In this document: positions 1 through 10,004 of the stretch, piece after piece
Position numbering within the stretch: the stretch's first letter is position 1
Layout: each line of letters starts with the position of its first letter
The notes under the pieces: generated by a model
Database searches by the model: none
Told to the model about the DNA's origin: nothing
What the model saw: only the letters and a program-made list of their open reading frames with translations
Assembly: GCA_022340515.1 (NCBI GenBank)
Contig: JAJDNT010000284.1
Span: 1 to 43,034, forward strand
Source of the DNA: Deltaproteobacteria bacterium
GTDB lineage: Bacteria > Desulfobacterota > Syntrophobacteria > BM002
Length of the DNA: 43,034 nt
Direction of reading: 5' to 3'
Translations under genes and position numbers: made by a program

Positions 1-1643
1 CAAAGGCCGTTCAAGGCCTGGAGCGCGGCGGTGCCATACATACCGTTGGGGCATTGGGCCACGCCTGTCCAGGATAGGGCTCCCTTGTTCTTGGCGAGGG
101 CAAACTCCAGGGCTATCCTTTCGATAGTTTCAGCGGGGACCCCGCTTATCTTGGCGGCCCACTCGGGGGTGCGGGCCGCACCGTCCTCTTCACCCATTAC
201 CCTTTTTTTAAACTCCTCAAATCCATGGGTCCAGTTCTCTACAAACTCCTTATCATAGAGGTTATTCTTTATGATCACGTAACACATTGCCATGGCCACA
301 GCGCCGTCGGTCGCCGGCTTCAAGGTGATCCACTCGGTTGCGGCGGCCGCTGTCTCGGACCTTCTCGGATCGAAGACCACAAGTTTGCTACCCCTCTTGA
401 GGGCAGCTTTCAGTTCGGCAGTCTTGCGCTGACCGTAGGAGCTGGCGAACTCATTCATCCCAAAATGGATGATGTAATCGGAGTCCTGGTAATTGATCCA
501 CGGACGTTTATCATTAAGATTGTGCTCGTTCGCCATACGATTGGAGTTGTCGCACATGGGCCGGTGGGTGGTCTTGGGGCAGCCCAAGTGGTCGAAGAGG
601 GCCTCGTGAATCCAATTGGCAAAGTCATTACCCCTGAAGTAGCCGAGCTTGCCCTGTTCTATGTTCTTTATCCCTTCGACGATCCTGTCTAAGGCCTCGT
701 CCCAAGTGGCTTTGCGGAAACGGTTGTTCTCCTTTATGAGCGGCGCCTTGAGCCGGTACGCGGAGTAGAGGTGTTTTGGCACAGAACCTCCCTTGGGGCA
801 GATCCTGCCGCCGCCTTTGGGGTCGCCGGTGAGACCGGTAGTACCGGTGAGGATGCCATCCTTCACCTTGGCCGTTATTCCGCAGAGGGCGCCGCAAGTG
901 TAACAGTGGGTGGGAACCGTCTTTTCCGGCCCCGGATCCAATGTACCTTCGGCCAGGGTGACATAAGTCGAATCAAGACCTAGCGCGTCTACAGCCCCCA
1001 CCATCTTTCTCGTGGTCTCTTCGCCTCTGGTAAATCCCTCAATCCTCATAGCCTCGCACATCAGGGCCCCACGAGTAAAATGGGCCAGGCCTTGGTAAAA
1101 ATCGGTCTGGGCAGATACTGCAAGCTGATCACAGAAAGCAGGCACCCAGTTCATATACTTGTTTTTGAAGAAGTCCTTGTACAGGTCCGCCTTACCCTGT
1201 TCCAGGAGGTAGCGGAGAAACTCCAGCTGCACTGCGATATGTTCCTCCAAATCCTTGTAGTCGGGAGACTTGCTCACGCCGGCCTTACGGAAAAACTCTC
1301 TCAATTCGAAAACCGGTTTCTGCATTACCACCGGTTCCTTGTTCACTTGGGCAGATTCGTATGGAAAGACGGGGTTGGCACCGGCGTTCAGAAAAAGATC
1401 GGCGTAATCGTACCTGAGCTCTTTGTAAAGCTCATCAGCAGTGCCGCTCTTAAGAAATGAAGTCATTACCTCCGCCCCACTTATAAGGTCGATGAACCCG
1501 CAACCTTTTACTGATTCATTGAACCCGCTTAGGAACTCATCTGTTTGCATCGCAGAAATGAGCTCAAGGGGTATTTCGTCACGGAATAGGGTTGAAAGAT
1601 AATGGTATCTCTTTGCCCTGGATTTCATGAATTCTATATCCAT
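1..1643 (-). CDS. N-terminal TorD/DmsD-type chaperone domain fused to a molybdopterin (Mo-bisPGD) oxidoreductase catalytic subunit; C-terminus runs off the window edge
   Basis: Translated by hand codon by codon: no stop from ATG at 1643 to base 1. N-terminus MDIEFMKSRAKRYHYLSTLFRDEIP...YDYADLFLNAGANPVFPYESAQ...EEHIAVQLEFLRYLL is TorD-like; then THCYTCGALCGITAKVKDGILTGTTGLTGDPKGGGRICPKG gives C-x2-C-x3-C-x27-C, typical of Mo-bisPGD enzymes. RBS AAAGGAG upstream. Not in the ORF track, probably because it has no stop in the window. Confidence 0.88.
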   Translation of the reverse strand, partial: MDIEFMKSRAKRYHYLSTLFRDEIPLELISAMQTDEFLSGFNESVKGCGFIDLISGAEVMTSFLKSGTADELYKELRYDYADLFLNAGANPVFPYESAQVNKEPVVMQKPVFELREFFRKAGVSKSPDYKDLEEHIAVQLEFLRYLLEQGKADLYKDFFKNKYMNWVPAFCDQLAVSAQTDFYQGLAHFTRGALMCEAMRIEGFTRGEETTRKMVGAVDALGLDSTYVTLAEGTLDPGPEKTVPTHCYTCGALCGITAKVKDGILTGTTGLTGDPKGGGRICPKGGSVPKHLYSAYRLKAPLIKENNRFRKATWDEALDRIVEGIKNIEQGKLGYFRGNDFANWIHEALFDHLGCPKTTHRPMCDNSNRMANEHNLNDKRPWINYQDSDYIIHFGMNEFASSYGQRKTAELKAALKRGSKLVVFDPRRSETAAAATEWITLKPATDGAVAMAMCYVIIKNNLYDKEFVENWTHGFEEFKKRVMGEEDGAARTPEWAAKISGVPAETIERIALEFALAKNKGALSWTGVAQCPNGMYGTAALQALNGL

Positions 1644-2090
1644 AAACCGTCTTACTCCTTTCTCACCATCAGGAGAAAACCCCTCCCCTGTTTAGTTATC
1701 CCAATATCTTGGCGTACCGAAAAACCTAAAGTTCCAGCCCCGCTCATTTACGCCTACGGGACCAAAAAGTTTGTTACCGCAACATCTGTGCCTACTCTGG
1801 TCACTTGGATAAAAGTCACTGAAATCATTAATAAATACTGATATTAAATTCAGTAGAAAGTAAAGCTAAGGCTTCTCTTGGTGCAATACAAAAAATGCAC
1901 TCTATAGCATAATCGAGCACTATTCTAGTTATTCAAAATAGTTACTATTAGGAACAAAAAACTTGCTGATGCAATTTTTTTATTGCTTCTTTCACCTCCA
2001 GACCGTGCCACCCTCTTGACATTATCCACTTATCCCATCTAAAGTTCATGGAATTAAGCGAGAGTATTCGGCAGCCGAGAGGAGGAACCA

Positions 2091-3197
2091 ATGGTGAGTG
2101 AAGTTTTGGCCATGGATTTGAGGGCTTCTTTGCAAGAAAATCTTTACGTTAAGCTTGACCGGTTGTTGGATGCTGCTGGTCTTGATGAAATCATCATGGA
2201 AAGGCATCTGGTTGCCATCAAGCTCCACTTCGGAGAAAAGGGCAACACCGGTTACATTCCTCCTACCTATTTGCGCCATTTGGTCAATCGAGTGCAAAAC
2301 CTGGGAGGTAAACCTTTTTTGACAGATACTAACACTCTCTATGTGGGTAGTAGGACCAACAGCGTGGATCATCTCACTACGGCAATCCAGAATGGCTTTG
2401 CTTATGCTGTGGCCGGTGCACCCTTGACCATAGCCGACGGCCTCAGAGGTAACGCTGAGGTAGCCGTACCAGTAAATCTTCCTATCCATGAGGAAGTTTA
2501 CCTTGGTGGGGACGTGGTGCATGCGGACGCCCTCATAAGCGCCGCCCACTTCAAAGGGCACGAACTTTCGGGATTTGGCGGTACCATTAAGAATCTCGGC
2601 ATGGGCTGCGCCTCCCGAAGAGGAAAACTTGCCCAGCATTGTGAGATCTCACCTCAATTTAACGCCAAAAAGTGCATCGGCTGCGGTGAGTGCGTGGCTC
2701 ACTGCCCAACTGAGGCAATCGAACTGGTCAAGAAAAAGGCCGTAAAAGATTCTGAGAAATGCATTGGCTGTGGTGAGTGTATAGCAGTGTGCCCGGAAGA
2801 GGCCGTCTCCATCCCCTGGGACAGCGACACAGCCCGCTTTCAGAAAAAGATGGTAGAGTACACAGTGGGTGTTCTCAAAGGTAAGGAAAACCGAACTTTC
2901 TACCTCAGTTTCGTCAGTCGGGTAACTCCACAGTGCGATTGTTATGGTTACAGCGATGTTCCTCTAGTAAAAGACGTGGGCATCCTGGCAAGCCGGGACC
3001 CGGTGGCCATCGATCAGGCTTCTGTGGATTTAGTCAATGCGCAGCCAGCCTTAGCTGACTGCTGCCTTGAAAAAAATAAGGGGCCCGGTGAGGACAAGTT
3101 CCGGGGAGTTTACCCTCACATTGACTGGAGCATCCAATTAGGCTATGCGGAAGAGCTGGGGTTGGGTAGCAGGGAATATAAGCTCGAGTATGTGTAG
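2091..3197 (+). CDS. DUF362 domain protein with two [4Fe-4S] ferredoxin motifs
   Basis: CIGCGECVAHCP and CIGCGECIAVCP motifs; DUF362-like N-terminus and C-terminus (AIKLHFGEKGNTGYI, ASRDPVAIDQASVDLVN). Confidence 0.85.
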   Translation: MVSEVLAMDLRASLQENLYVKLDRLLDAAGLDEIIMERHLVAIKLHFGEKGNTGYIPPTYLRHLVNRVQNLGGKPFLTDTNTLYVGSRTNSVDHLTTAIQNGFAYAVAGAPLTIADGLRGNAEVAVPVNLPIHEEVYLGGDVVHADALISAAHFKGHELSGFGGTIKNLGMGCASRRGKLAQHCEISPQFNAKKCIGCGECVAHCPTEAIELVKKKAVKDSEKCIGCGECIAVCPEEAVSIPWDSDTARFQKKMVEYTVGVLKGKENRTFYLSFVSRVTPQCDCYGYSDVPLVKDVGILASRDPVAIDQASVDLVNAQPALADCCLEKNKGPGEDKFRGVYPHIDWSIQLGYAEELGLGSREYKLEYV

Positions 3198-3314
3198 CCA
3201 CCATCGGGCGGAGTTAAACCCCGCCCCTACGGGATCTCATGGTGTAAAATCATCTGTAGGAGTGGGGTTTATCCCCACCCGTTTCCTCATTTTATTTTTG
3301 AGTTACTAGCCAAA

Positions 3315-3812
3315 ATGACGAATACGATTAGACAGAAAAACTACAAAGTTGTTAAGGCTTTACTGCTTACCTTAGTACTCTTCTGTTCGCCCAAGTCAGC
3401 CTGGGCCCTCCAGACTCACCCGGCGCCGGAAGGCCTCTATGCCCATATGCTGGCGCACCTTTTCTTTATTGCCACTTTGGCAATATTTATCTATTGGCTG
3501 CAGACCACCGGGCTCGTTAGGGGAAAGGGCTGGCGTCTGATCCAAATCTCCTGCCTTATGTTCATCTTGTGGAACCTGGACACCTTCACGGTTCATTGGA
3601 TTGAATACACCATGACCAGAGACATGTTCATCACCACCGGACTCGACTGGTCTCACAGGCTTTCCATGAACGGTGGTTGGCGCAGCTGGTTGTATTATTT
3701 TGGCAAATTTGATCATTTACTCTGTGTGCCCGCCATGCTTTTCCTGCTCTTCGGCCTTCGCGATCTTTATAGACAAGCGGGTACTACTGAGGGGCTTTCA
3801 CAACATGATTAG
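3315..3812 (+). CDS. Small multi-pass membrane protein with signal-like N-terminus, start of the sensor operon
   Basis: ORF with hydrophobic segments; overlaps the following kinase start by a few bases. Confidence 0.6.
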   Translation: MTNTIRQKNYKVVKALLLTLVLFCSPKSAWALQTHPAPEGLYAHMLAHLFFIATLAIFIYWLQTTGLVRGKGWRLIQISCLMFILWNLDTFTVHWIEYTMTRDMFITTGLDWSHRLSMNGGWRSWLYYFGKFDHLLCVPAMLFLLFGLRDLYRQAGTTEGLSQHD

Positions 3813-5328
3813 TAGTCTCCCCCTCTTTCCAGTCTGGTTTGTTGACGTTCTGGGCTCGGCCATTATGATCATCATCTCCTTTGTCTGCGTGCGCTACGCC
3901 CAATTACTCCGTCGAACCGACAGAGACAACGTGATCTGGACTTATCTACTCTGGCTCTCTTTGGCCTTGGCCCTCTTTTCCGTCTCGCGATCAGTGGGGC
4001 ACATCGCCAAACACTTGCTCCTTCTTGCAGGCCATAGCGACGTCTGGGTAGCGCTGAGGCCCTTTAGCGGCTCGATTAACAGCTTGACCTTCGTCATTGC
4101 GGGTAGCATAACCCTCTTTTTCCAGAGAGTTCACCGGATTAATCTCCAAATCCTGAATGACAAAAGGGCCATTGAAAAGGCGAGTGAAGAACTCATTTGG
4201 CTCAACCGAAATTTGGAAGAAATCGTGCGCCAGCGAACCGAGGAACTCAGCAAGTCTGAGGAGAAATATCGGCGCATCTTCGAAGGATCTATGGACATTA
4301 TTATGATCCTTGACCTGCAAGGCAGATTCTTGGACATAAACCAGGCTGGACTCAGCATTCTCGGTTATCCTTCAAGGGACGAACTCACTGCAAATGCAAC
4401 CTTTGCAGATTTAATTGTGGAGCCGCCTAATCCCCACCAGCTTATGGAAGAGGTTGCTTTAGCCGGCTTCTGCAAAGACCTGGAGTGCAGGGTGCGGAAC
4501 CGGGATGAGGAGATCCGCACATGGCTTTTAAGTCTGACTGTCAGTAGAAAAACCGATGGGAAGGTAGGAGGATTCGAGGGCATTGCCAAGGATATTACCC
4601 ATCGAAAGAAAATGGAGCAGCAGCTCCTGCAGGCTGACCGTTTAGCCTCTTTGGGCGAACTCTCCGCCGGAGTAGCCCACGAGGTCAACAACCCACTCGG
4701 CATGATACTTGGCTATACTCAGTTATTACTTCGCAATGAGCCTGAGAACACTCAGGATTTTCAGGATCTTAAAATCATTGAAAAACACGCGCGCAACTGC
4801 AAAACGATTGTGGAGGATCTTCTCAACTTTGCTCGCAATGCCGAGACAAAGAAAGGTGCACTTCAGGTCAATGACCTGCTGCGGGAGGTCATATCGGTGG
4901 TGGAGCATCAGTTTAAATTGGACAACGTCATCATAGAAACCAGCCTCGACTCTTCCATCCCAGCTCTATATGCTGATGGTGAAAAATTGAAACAAGTGTT
5001 CATGAATCTATTGATGAATGCTAAACAGGCAATGGAAGGCCAGGGGCAAATCCGGATAACCACTGATCACGATTCTTCTCGAAACGAGGTCGCGGTTGTG
5101 GTGCAGGATACGGGCGCAGGCATACCTGCTGAAATTATAAAAAAGATTTTCGATCCCTTTTTCACTACCAAACCCACTGGGGAGGGTACTGGTTTGGGGT
5201 TGTCAGTGAGCTATGGTATCATCAAAGACCACCACGGAGAGATCGAGGTTCAGAGTACACCGGGAAAGGGGAGCACCTTTACCATCACCTTTCCGGTCAC
5301 ATTGGATGAGCAGAAAGATCCGTGTTGA
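3805..5328 (+). CDS. Membrane-bound PAS sensor histidine kinase
   Basis: TM N-terminus, PAS-like ([28 protein letters not shown]), H-box [24 protein letters not shown] boxes ([31 protein letters not shown]). ATG at 3805 preferred over the track start 3673. Confidence 0.88.
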   Translation: MISSLPLFPVWFVDVLGSAIMIIISFVCVRYAQLLRRTDRDNVIWTYLLWLSLALALFSVSRSVGHIAKHLLLLAGHSDVWVALRPFSGSINSLTFVIAGSITLFFQRVHRINLQILNDKRAIEKASEELIWLNRNLEEIVRQRTEELSKSEEKYRRIFEGSMDIIMILDLQGRFLDINQAGLSILGYPSRDELTANATFADLIVEPPNPHQLMEEVALAGFCKDLECRVRNRDEEIRTWLLSLTVSRKTDGKVGGFEGIAKDITHRKKMEQQLLQADRLASLGELSAGVAHEVNNPLGMILGYTQLLLRNEPENTQDFQDLKIIEKHARNCKTIVEDLLNFARNAETKKGALQVNDLLREVISVVEHQFKLDNVIIETSLDSSIPALYADGEKLKQVFMNLLMNAKQAMEGQGQIRITTDHDSSRNEVAVVVQDTGAGIPAEIIKKIFDPFFTTKPTGEGTGLGLSVSYGIIKDHHGEIEVQSTPGKGSTFTITFPVTLDEQKDPC

Positions 5329-5396
5329 CGAGTGGTAGAAGCCACCGACATTACGGGGTGAAGGGTCACTGCCCGATTGGCCCGTTTGAAGGGTGT

Positions 5397-6800
5397 ATGG
5401 TAAAGCAAATAAAAGATAGAGTTCTGGTTGTTGATGATGAGACTGACATGCTTCGTTTATTGGAGCGAAGTATCAGTCAAGAACTAGATTGTGAGATAGA
5501 TACCGCTGCCTCCGCCATAGAAGCCCTTAAACTGCTGGAGACCAAGAACTATGATCTGGCTCTGGTGGACATCCGCATGCCTGGAATGGATGGCATCGAA
5601 CTGCTGGATCGGGTAAAGCAGATCAACCCCTGGATGACCGTAGTGATAATGACCGCCCATGGAGTGGTGGAGCTAGCGGTAAAATCTATCAAAAAGGGTG
5701 CCTATGATTTCATTACCAAGCCATTTGATCATGAGGAACTCATTCACCTGCTGCGAAAGGCCCTGGAGCGCAGTCAACTTCTCCGAGAAAATTTAAATCT
5801 TCAGCGGCGGATCAGGAAGAAAGAGCCTTTTGAGAATCTTATCGGTTCCAGCCCGGCCATGCAGAGGGTCTACCAGACCATCCAGATGATAGCCAAAACC
5901 GATGTTACGGTTCTGGTTACCGGCGAATCTGGCACTGGCAAGGATCTGGCCGCTCGGGCAATCCATGCATTCAGCCATCGATATGACCAGCCTTATGTGA
6001 CGGTGAACTGTCCCACCTTGCCGGAGAACATTTTAGAAAGCGAACTCTTCGGCTACAAGAAGGGGGCCTTCACCGACGCCAGCAGCGACAAGATTGGATT
6101 ATTTGAAGAAGCTGGGGGTGGGACCATCTATCTTGATGAAATAGGAGACATTGCTCCAACTATTCAGACTAAATTACTGAGGGTGCTGCAAGAGAAAGAA
6201 ATCAAACCCCTAGGGCAGACCAAATCGATCAAAGTGGATGTCAGGGTTATTGCTTCCACCAATCGTGATCTCAAAGAAAAAATTCGCAAACAGGAATTCC
6301 GGGAAGACCTCTTTTACAGATTGAATGTGCTCACTGTGGAAATGCCTCCCTTGCGAGAACGTAAGGAAGACATTCCTCTCTTGGCTGAACACTTCCTCAA
6401 ACACTACTGCGAGGAGTTCGGCAAACCGCTCAAATCTCTATCCCCTGAGTTAATGGATTTGCTCTTGAGGAGGAGCTGGGAGGGCAACGTCAGAGAACTG
6501 GAAAACATAATCAACCGAGCAATTCTTCTTTCAACCGGGAATGTTATCAAGCCATTCGAAATAGGCTGGACTCCTGAGCCGACTGATAGCTGCGTGGTGG
6601 GGAGGGAGATTTACGGCATGGATTACAAAGAGGCGAAAGAGGAGGTGCTTCATCGCTTCCACGCGGAGTATCTGGGAGAACTTCTGCGGCGCCACAACGG
6701 AAATGTTACCCATTCAGCCCGAGAATGTGGCTTGGAACGACAGGCATTGCAACAAATTCTGAAACGCTACCGGATCAAATCTCAAGATTTCCGTCCCTAG
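5397..6800 (+). CDS. NtrC-family sigma54-dependent response regulator (receiver + AAA+ + Fis-type HTH)
   Basis: Receiver [11 protein letters not shown], Walker [16 protein letters not shown]-terminal HTH ([25 protein letters not shown]). Start 5397 ([15 protein letters not shown]) preferred over 5322. Confidence 0.9.
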   Translation: MVKQIKDRVLVVDDETDMLRLLERSISQELDCEIDTAASAIEALKLLETKNYDLALVDIRMPGMDGIELLDRVKQINPWMTVVIMTAHGVVELAVKSIKKGAYDFITKPFDHEELIHLLRKALERSQLLRENLNLQRRIRKKEPFENLIGSSPAMQRVYQTIQMIAKTDVTVLVTGESGTGKDLAARAIHAFSHRYDQPYVTVNCPTLPENILESELFGYKKGAFTDASSDKIGLFEEAGGGTIYLDEIGDIAPTIQTKLLRVLQEKEIKPLGQTKSIKVDVRVIASTNRDLKEKIRKQEFREDLFYRLNVLTVEMPPLRERKEDIPLLAEHFLKHYCEEFGKPLKSLSPELMDLLLRRSWEGNVRELENIINRAILLSTGNVIKPFEIGWTPEPTDSCVVGREIYGMDYKEAKEEVLHRFHAEYLGELLRRHNGNVTHSARECGLERQALQQILKRYRIKSQDFRP

Positions 6801-7056
6801 GCGGTGGCGCGCATGGCGATGCCTATTCACGGCTAGAAGCCGCTCCCACAGAATCACAAACCAGCCATATTTCACAATTACCATTCTTATGCGACCCTAA
6901 GAGTCAATCTAGAATGGCAAGTCTTTCAAATACCAAACGTAAGCCTTGAAGTGATTATTACAAATTGTGTGGTGCTTTGTGTCTAGTGCTTAGTGCCCAG
7001 TAGTCGGTGCGAAGGGGAAGTCGCTCCTACCTAATACCTTTTGGGAGACCATCTAG

Positions 7057-8454
7057 ATGTACCAGTATGATACGGTAGTCCTCGGAGCTGGACCCGGTGG
7101 TTACGTGGCAGCCATTCGGGCCGCCCAACTAGGAGCCAAAGTATGCATTATTGAAAAGGAACTGGTGGGCGGTACCTGTCTCAACTGGGGCTGCATCCCT
7201 ACCAAGGCCATGTACAAATCCGCCGTCCTCTTTGAGCAAATGCGCAACTCGGAAGCTTTTGGCTTGAGTTGCCAAAACCCTGTTGCTCATCTGGACAAGA
7301 TTGTTGGTCGAAACCAGCGGATCGTGGCAGAGCTCCGAAAGGGAGTCGAAAAGTTGTTCAAGAACCATAAGGTTAATCTGATTATGGGGGAGGGGTATGT
7401 AAAAGGACCAGGTGAAGTTGAGGTAACCACAAAAAGTCGAAGCAAAGAGACCATTCGCGGCAACCAGCTCATCATAGCTACCGGATCAGAACCCCTACCT
7501 CTGGGCCTCTTACCCTGGGACCATAAAAAAGTTTTCAACACCCGCAGCATACTGGAACTGACAAACATTCCCTCAAGCCTGTTTATTGTGGGCGGGGGTG
7601 TTTCTGGTTGCGAATTCGCCCTGCTCTTCAGTGCTCTCGGCTCTACCATCCATATGAGCAAGCGCGGCAAGGAACCAATTAAAGGGCTTGATCGGGATAT
7701 TAATAAAGCACTCATTCGAGCCTTGAAAAAACGAAAAGTAAGACTGCATCTTGGAGATCCTCCGGTCACTACAAGCCACTCCGCAGTTGGAGTAGAAATC
7801 ACCCTCAGCTCAGGCAAAAAGATCGAGACGGAGACAACTCTGGTTACGGTGGGACGATCGCCTGTTTCTTACCATCTGGGGTTGGAGGAGATTGGCCTCG
7901 ATTTGCAAGACGGTTATATTCAGGTTGATCAGCACTGCCAGACAAATGTGCCTGGGGTGTATGCCATTGGCGACGTTACGGGCAAAAGAGAGCTGGCCCA
8001 CTTTGCCTCTCATCAGGGGATAGTCGCTGTGGAGCATGGATTGGGAAACCAGGAAGCAAGTGTCGACGAAGACGCTGTACCTGTGGCCATATTTACCAGC
8101 CCGGAGGTTGCCTCCGTTGGACTTACCAGCCAACAGTGCGAGGAACAGGGTATATCCTATCTCGAGGGATCTTTCCCTTTTCGCGCCTTAGGAAAATCTC
8201 ACGCCATAGGAGAAATAGACGGCTTTGTCAAAGTAATTGCCCGGGAGAAGGACGAGAGGGTAATGGGCATACATTTAATAGGCCCGGATGCCAGCACTCT
8301 GATTGCTGAATGTACTGTGGCCGTGAACCAGGGCGTGACTCTTAAGGAGATGGCCAGAACTATTCATGCCCACCCGACAGTTGCTGAGGCCCTATGGGAA
8401 GCGGTGGAAGATGCCAGGGGTCTGTCCATTCATAAACTGGACCTTGGACTTTAG
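7057..8454 (+). CDS. lpdA: Dihydrolipoyl dehydrogenase
   Basis: GAGPGGYVAAIRAAQLG, redox-active GGTCLNWGCIPTKAM, C-terminal HAHPTVAEALWEA. Confidence 0.92.
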   Translation: MYQYDTVVLGAGPGGYVAAIRAAQLGAKVCIIEKELVGGTCLNWGCIPTKAMYKSAVLFEQMRNSEAFGLSCQNPVAHLDKIVGRNQRIVAELRKGVEKLFKNHKVNLIMGEGYVKGPGEVEVTTKSRSKETIRGNQLIIATGSEPLPLGLLPWDHKKVFNTRSILELTNIPSSLFIVGGGVSGCEFALLFSALGSTIHMSKRGKEPIKGLDRDINKALIRALKKRKVRLHLGDPPVTTSHSAVGVEITLSSGKKIETETTLVTVGRSPVSYHLGLEEIGLDLQDGYIQVDQHCQTNVPGVYAIGDVTGKRELAHFASHQGIVAVEHGLGNQEASVDEDAVPVAIFTSPEVASVGLTSQQCEEQGISYLEGSFPFRALGKSHAIGEIDGFVKVIAREKDERVMGIHLIGPDASTLIAECTVAVNQGVTLKEMARTIHAHPTVAEALWEAVEDARGLSIHKLDLGL

Positions 8455-8660
8455 CCCACTAGGCGACACCGGCATAGAGCAGAGGGCATAGGGAGATAAT
8501 TGCGAATGTCGAATTGCGAATTTCGCCTTTCTAATTTTAAAGTACTACCAAGCAGTAATCCAGCTCCTAAATTCTGGATTCTGACTCCTGGCTTCTTACT
8601 CTATGCCCCATGCTCCATGCCCCATGCCCATGGCGATGGAAAGCGAAGCGAAGTAAATTG

Positions 8661-9365
8661 ATGACAAACGGTGATGGTTGGATTGTAAACCTAGGTCGCG
8701 CTCGATACCTCGAGGTGCTCGACCTGCAGAGAAGACTGGTCGAACTGCGGCAGGAGAACTTAGTGGAGGACACTCTCCTGCTGGTGGAGCACGAACCGGT
8801 AATCACTCTAGGCCGGAGGGGAAACAGGACCAACATTTTGTCACCTTTGGCAGAGCTCGCTTCTGAGGGAATTCAGGTTCATCAAGTGGAACGAGGAGGA
8901 GATGTGACCTACCACGGCCCGGGGCAGTTGGTAGCCTATCCCGTAGTTCATCTGACTCAAAGGAACCTCTCAGTTCGCAAGTTTGTCCATTTACTCGAGG
9001 AAACCATAATTCAGGCTCTGGCAGATTTTGGCATTCAAGCTGGCCGCCATCTGCAGCACCGGGGCGTTTGGCTCTCAAAGCAAAAGGTGGCTGCCCTAGG
9101 CGTTGCCATCAGGCGATGGGTAAGCTTTCATGGCATTGCCCTAAACGTCTCCCCCAACATGGACCATTTTCGTCACATCAACCCTTGCGAGCTTAGAAGC
9201 GAGCAAGTGACCTCAATGGCGAAGATACTGGGAAAGAGACCCAACATGGAAGAGGTGGTCCAAAAGATTGTGGGTAGATTTGTCGAGCTCTTTCCAGGAA
9301 AATGGCGTGAAATTTCGCCAACGGAAGTCTTCAGGATAATTAAGGCTGAGGATCAGACTGCATAA
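8661..9365 (+). CDS. lipB: Octanoyltransferase LipB
   Basis: GGDVTYHGPGQLVAYPV; KVAALGVAIRRWVSFHGIALNV; NPCEL. ATG at 8661 likely; the upstream part of the track ORF lies in an intergenic repeat. Confidence 0.9.
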   Translation: MTNGDGWIVNLGRARYLEVLDLQRRLVELRQENLVEDTLLLVEHEPVITLGRRGNRTNILSPLAELASEGIQVHQVERGGDVTYHGPGQLVAYPVVHLTQRNLSVRKFVHLLEETIIQALADFGIQAGRHLQHRGVWLSKQKVAALGVAIRRWVSFHGIALNVSPNMDHFRHINPCELRSEQVTSMAKILGKRPNMEEVVQKIVGRFVELFPGKWREISPTEVFRIIKAEDQTA

Positions 9366-9598
9366 GCGGGGGAAAGCCCCGGCCATTGATGAGTCTAATT
9401 GAACCACCAAGAACACAAAGAGCAAAAGGAAACTTCTGTATTTGTGGGAAGTCCCTTTGTGATCTTTGTGCACTTTGTGGTGAAAAAAGATCTTTCTATT
9501 CTGGAAGGGGATAAAGGTTCTTTGGGCACAAAACCATTGAAATATAACGGACCACGGATCCGCCTTAGGCGGAACAACTGACAATATGAGGAGGCGAT

Positions 9599-9988
9599 AT
9601 GGCAAAGGGAGTTTTGAAAATCAGTCAAGATCACGTCTATGTCCAACCTAACGATGATGGTGCCCAGGTTGGCATATCCGACTTTGCAGCCGAAGCCCTG
9701 GGTACCATCATTTATGTGGAACTTCCAGAGGTGGGCGACGAAGTCGTTAAGAACGAACCTTTTGCCGCTGTGGAATCAGGAAAGGCCAGTATTGAGCTTC
9801 CCGCACCCATATCGGGTAAAGTCCTAAAAGTGAACGAAGAACTCGAAGACACTCCTGACCTGATTAATCAAGACACCTATGGTAAGGGCTGGATCGCCGT
9901 CCTCACCATTCAGGAGGTCGCCGAATTCGACGAACTTATGAGCAAACCTGACTACGACCTGTTCTTGGCCGGCGGCGAAGAAGAATAG
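9599..9988 (+). CDS. Glycine cleavage H-protein-like lipoyl carrier
   Basis: AQVGISDFAAEALGTIIYVELPEVGDEV...AAVESGKASIELPAPISGKVLKVNEELEDTPDLINQDTYGKGW. Confidence 0.88.
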   Translation: MAKGVLKISQDHVYVQPNDDGAQVGISDFAAEALGTIIYVELPEVGDEVVKNEPFAAVESGKASIELPAPISGKVLKVNEELEDTPDLINQDTYGKGWIAVLTIQEVAEFDELMSKPDYDLFLAGGEEE

Positions 9989-10004
9989 TTAGGGGGTATA
10001 GTCC

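Noticed and set aside
225-692. 155aa (+) ORF
   Set aside because: Antisense to the molybdoenzyme ORF; no domain logic
2014-2046. TTGACA-N17-CTAAAG as a promoter for the DUF362 gene
   Set aside because: -10 match too weak to list as a feature
2046-2639. 197aa (-) ORF
   Set aside because: Antisense shadow of the DUF362 ferredoxin gene
7057-9988. Calling the lipoyl cluster an sHdr sulfur-oxidation locus
   Set aside because: No hdr-like genes in the window; kept only as one hypothesis
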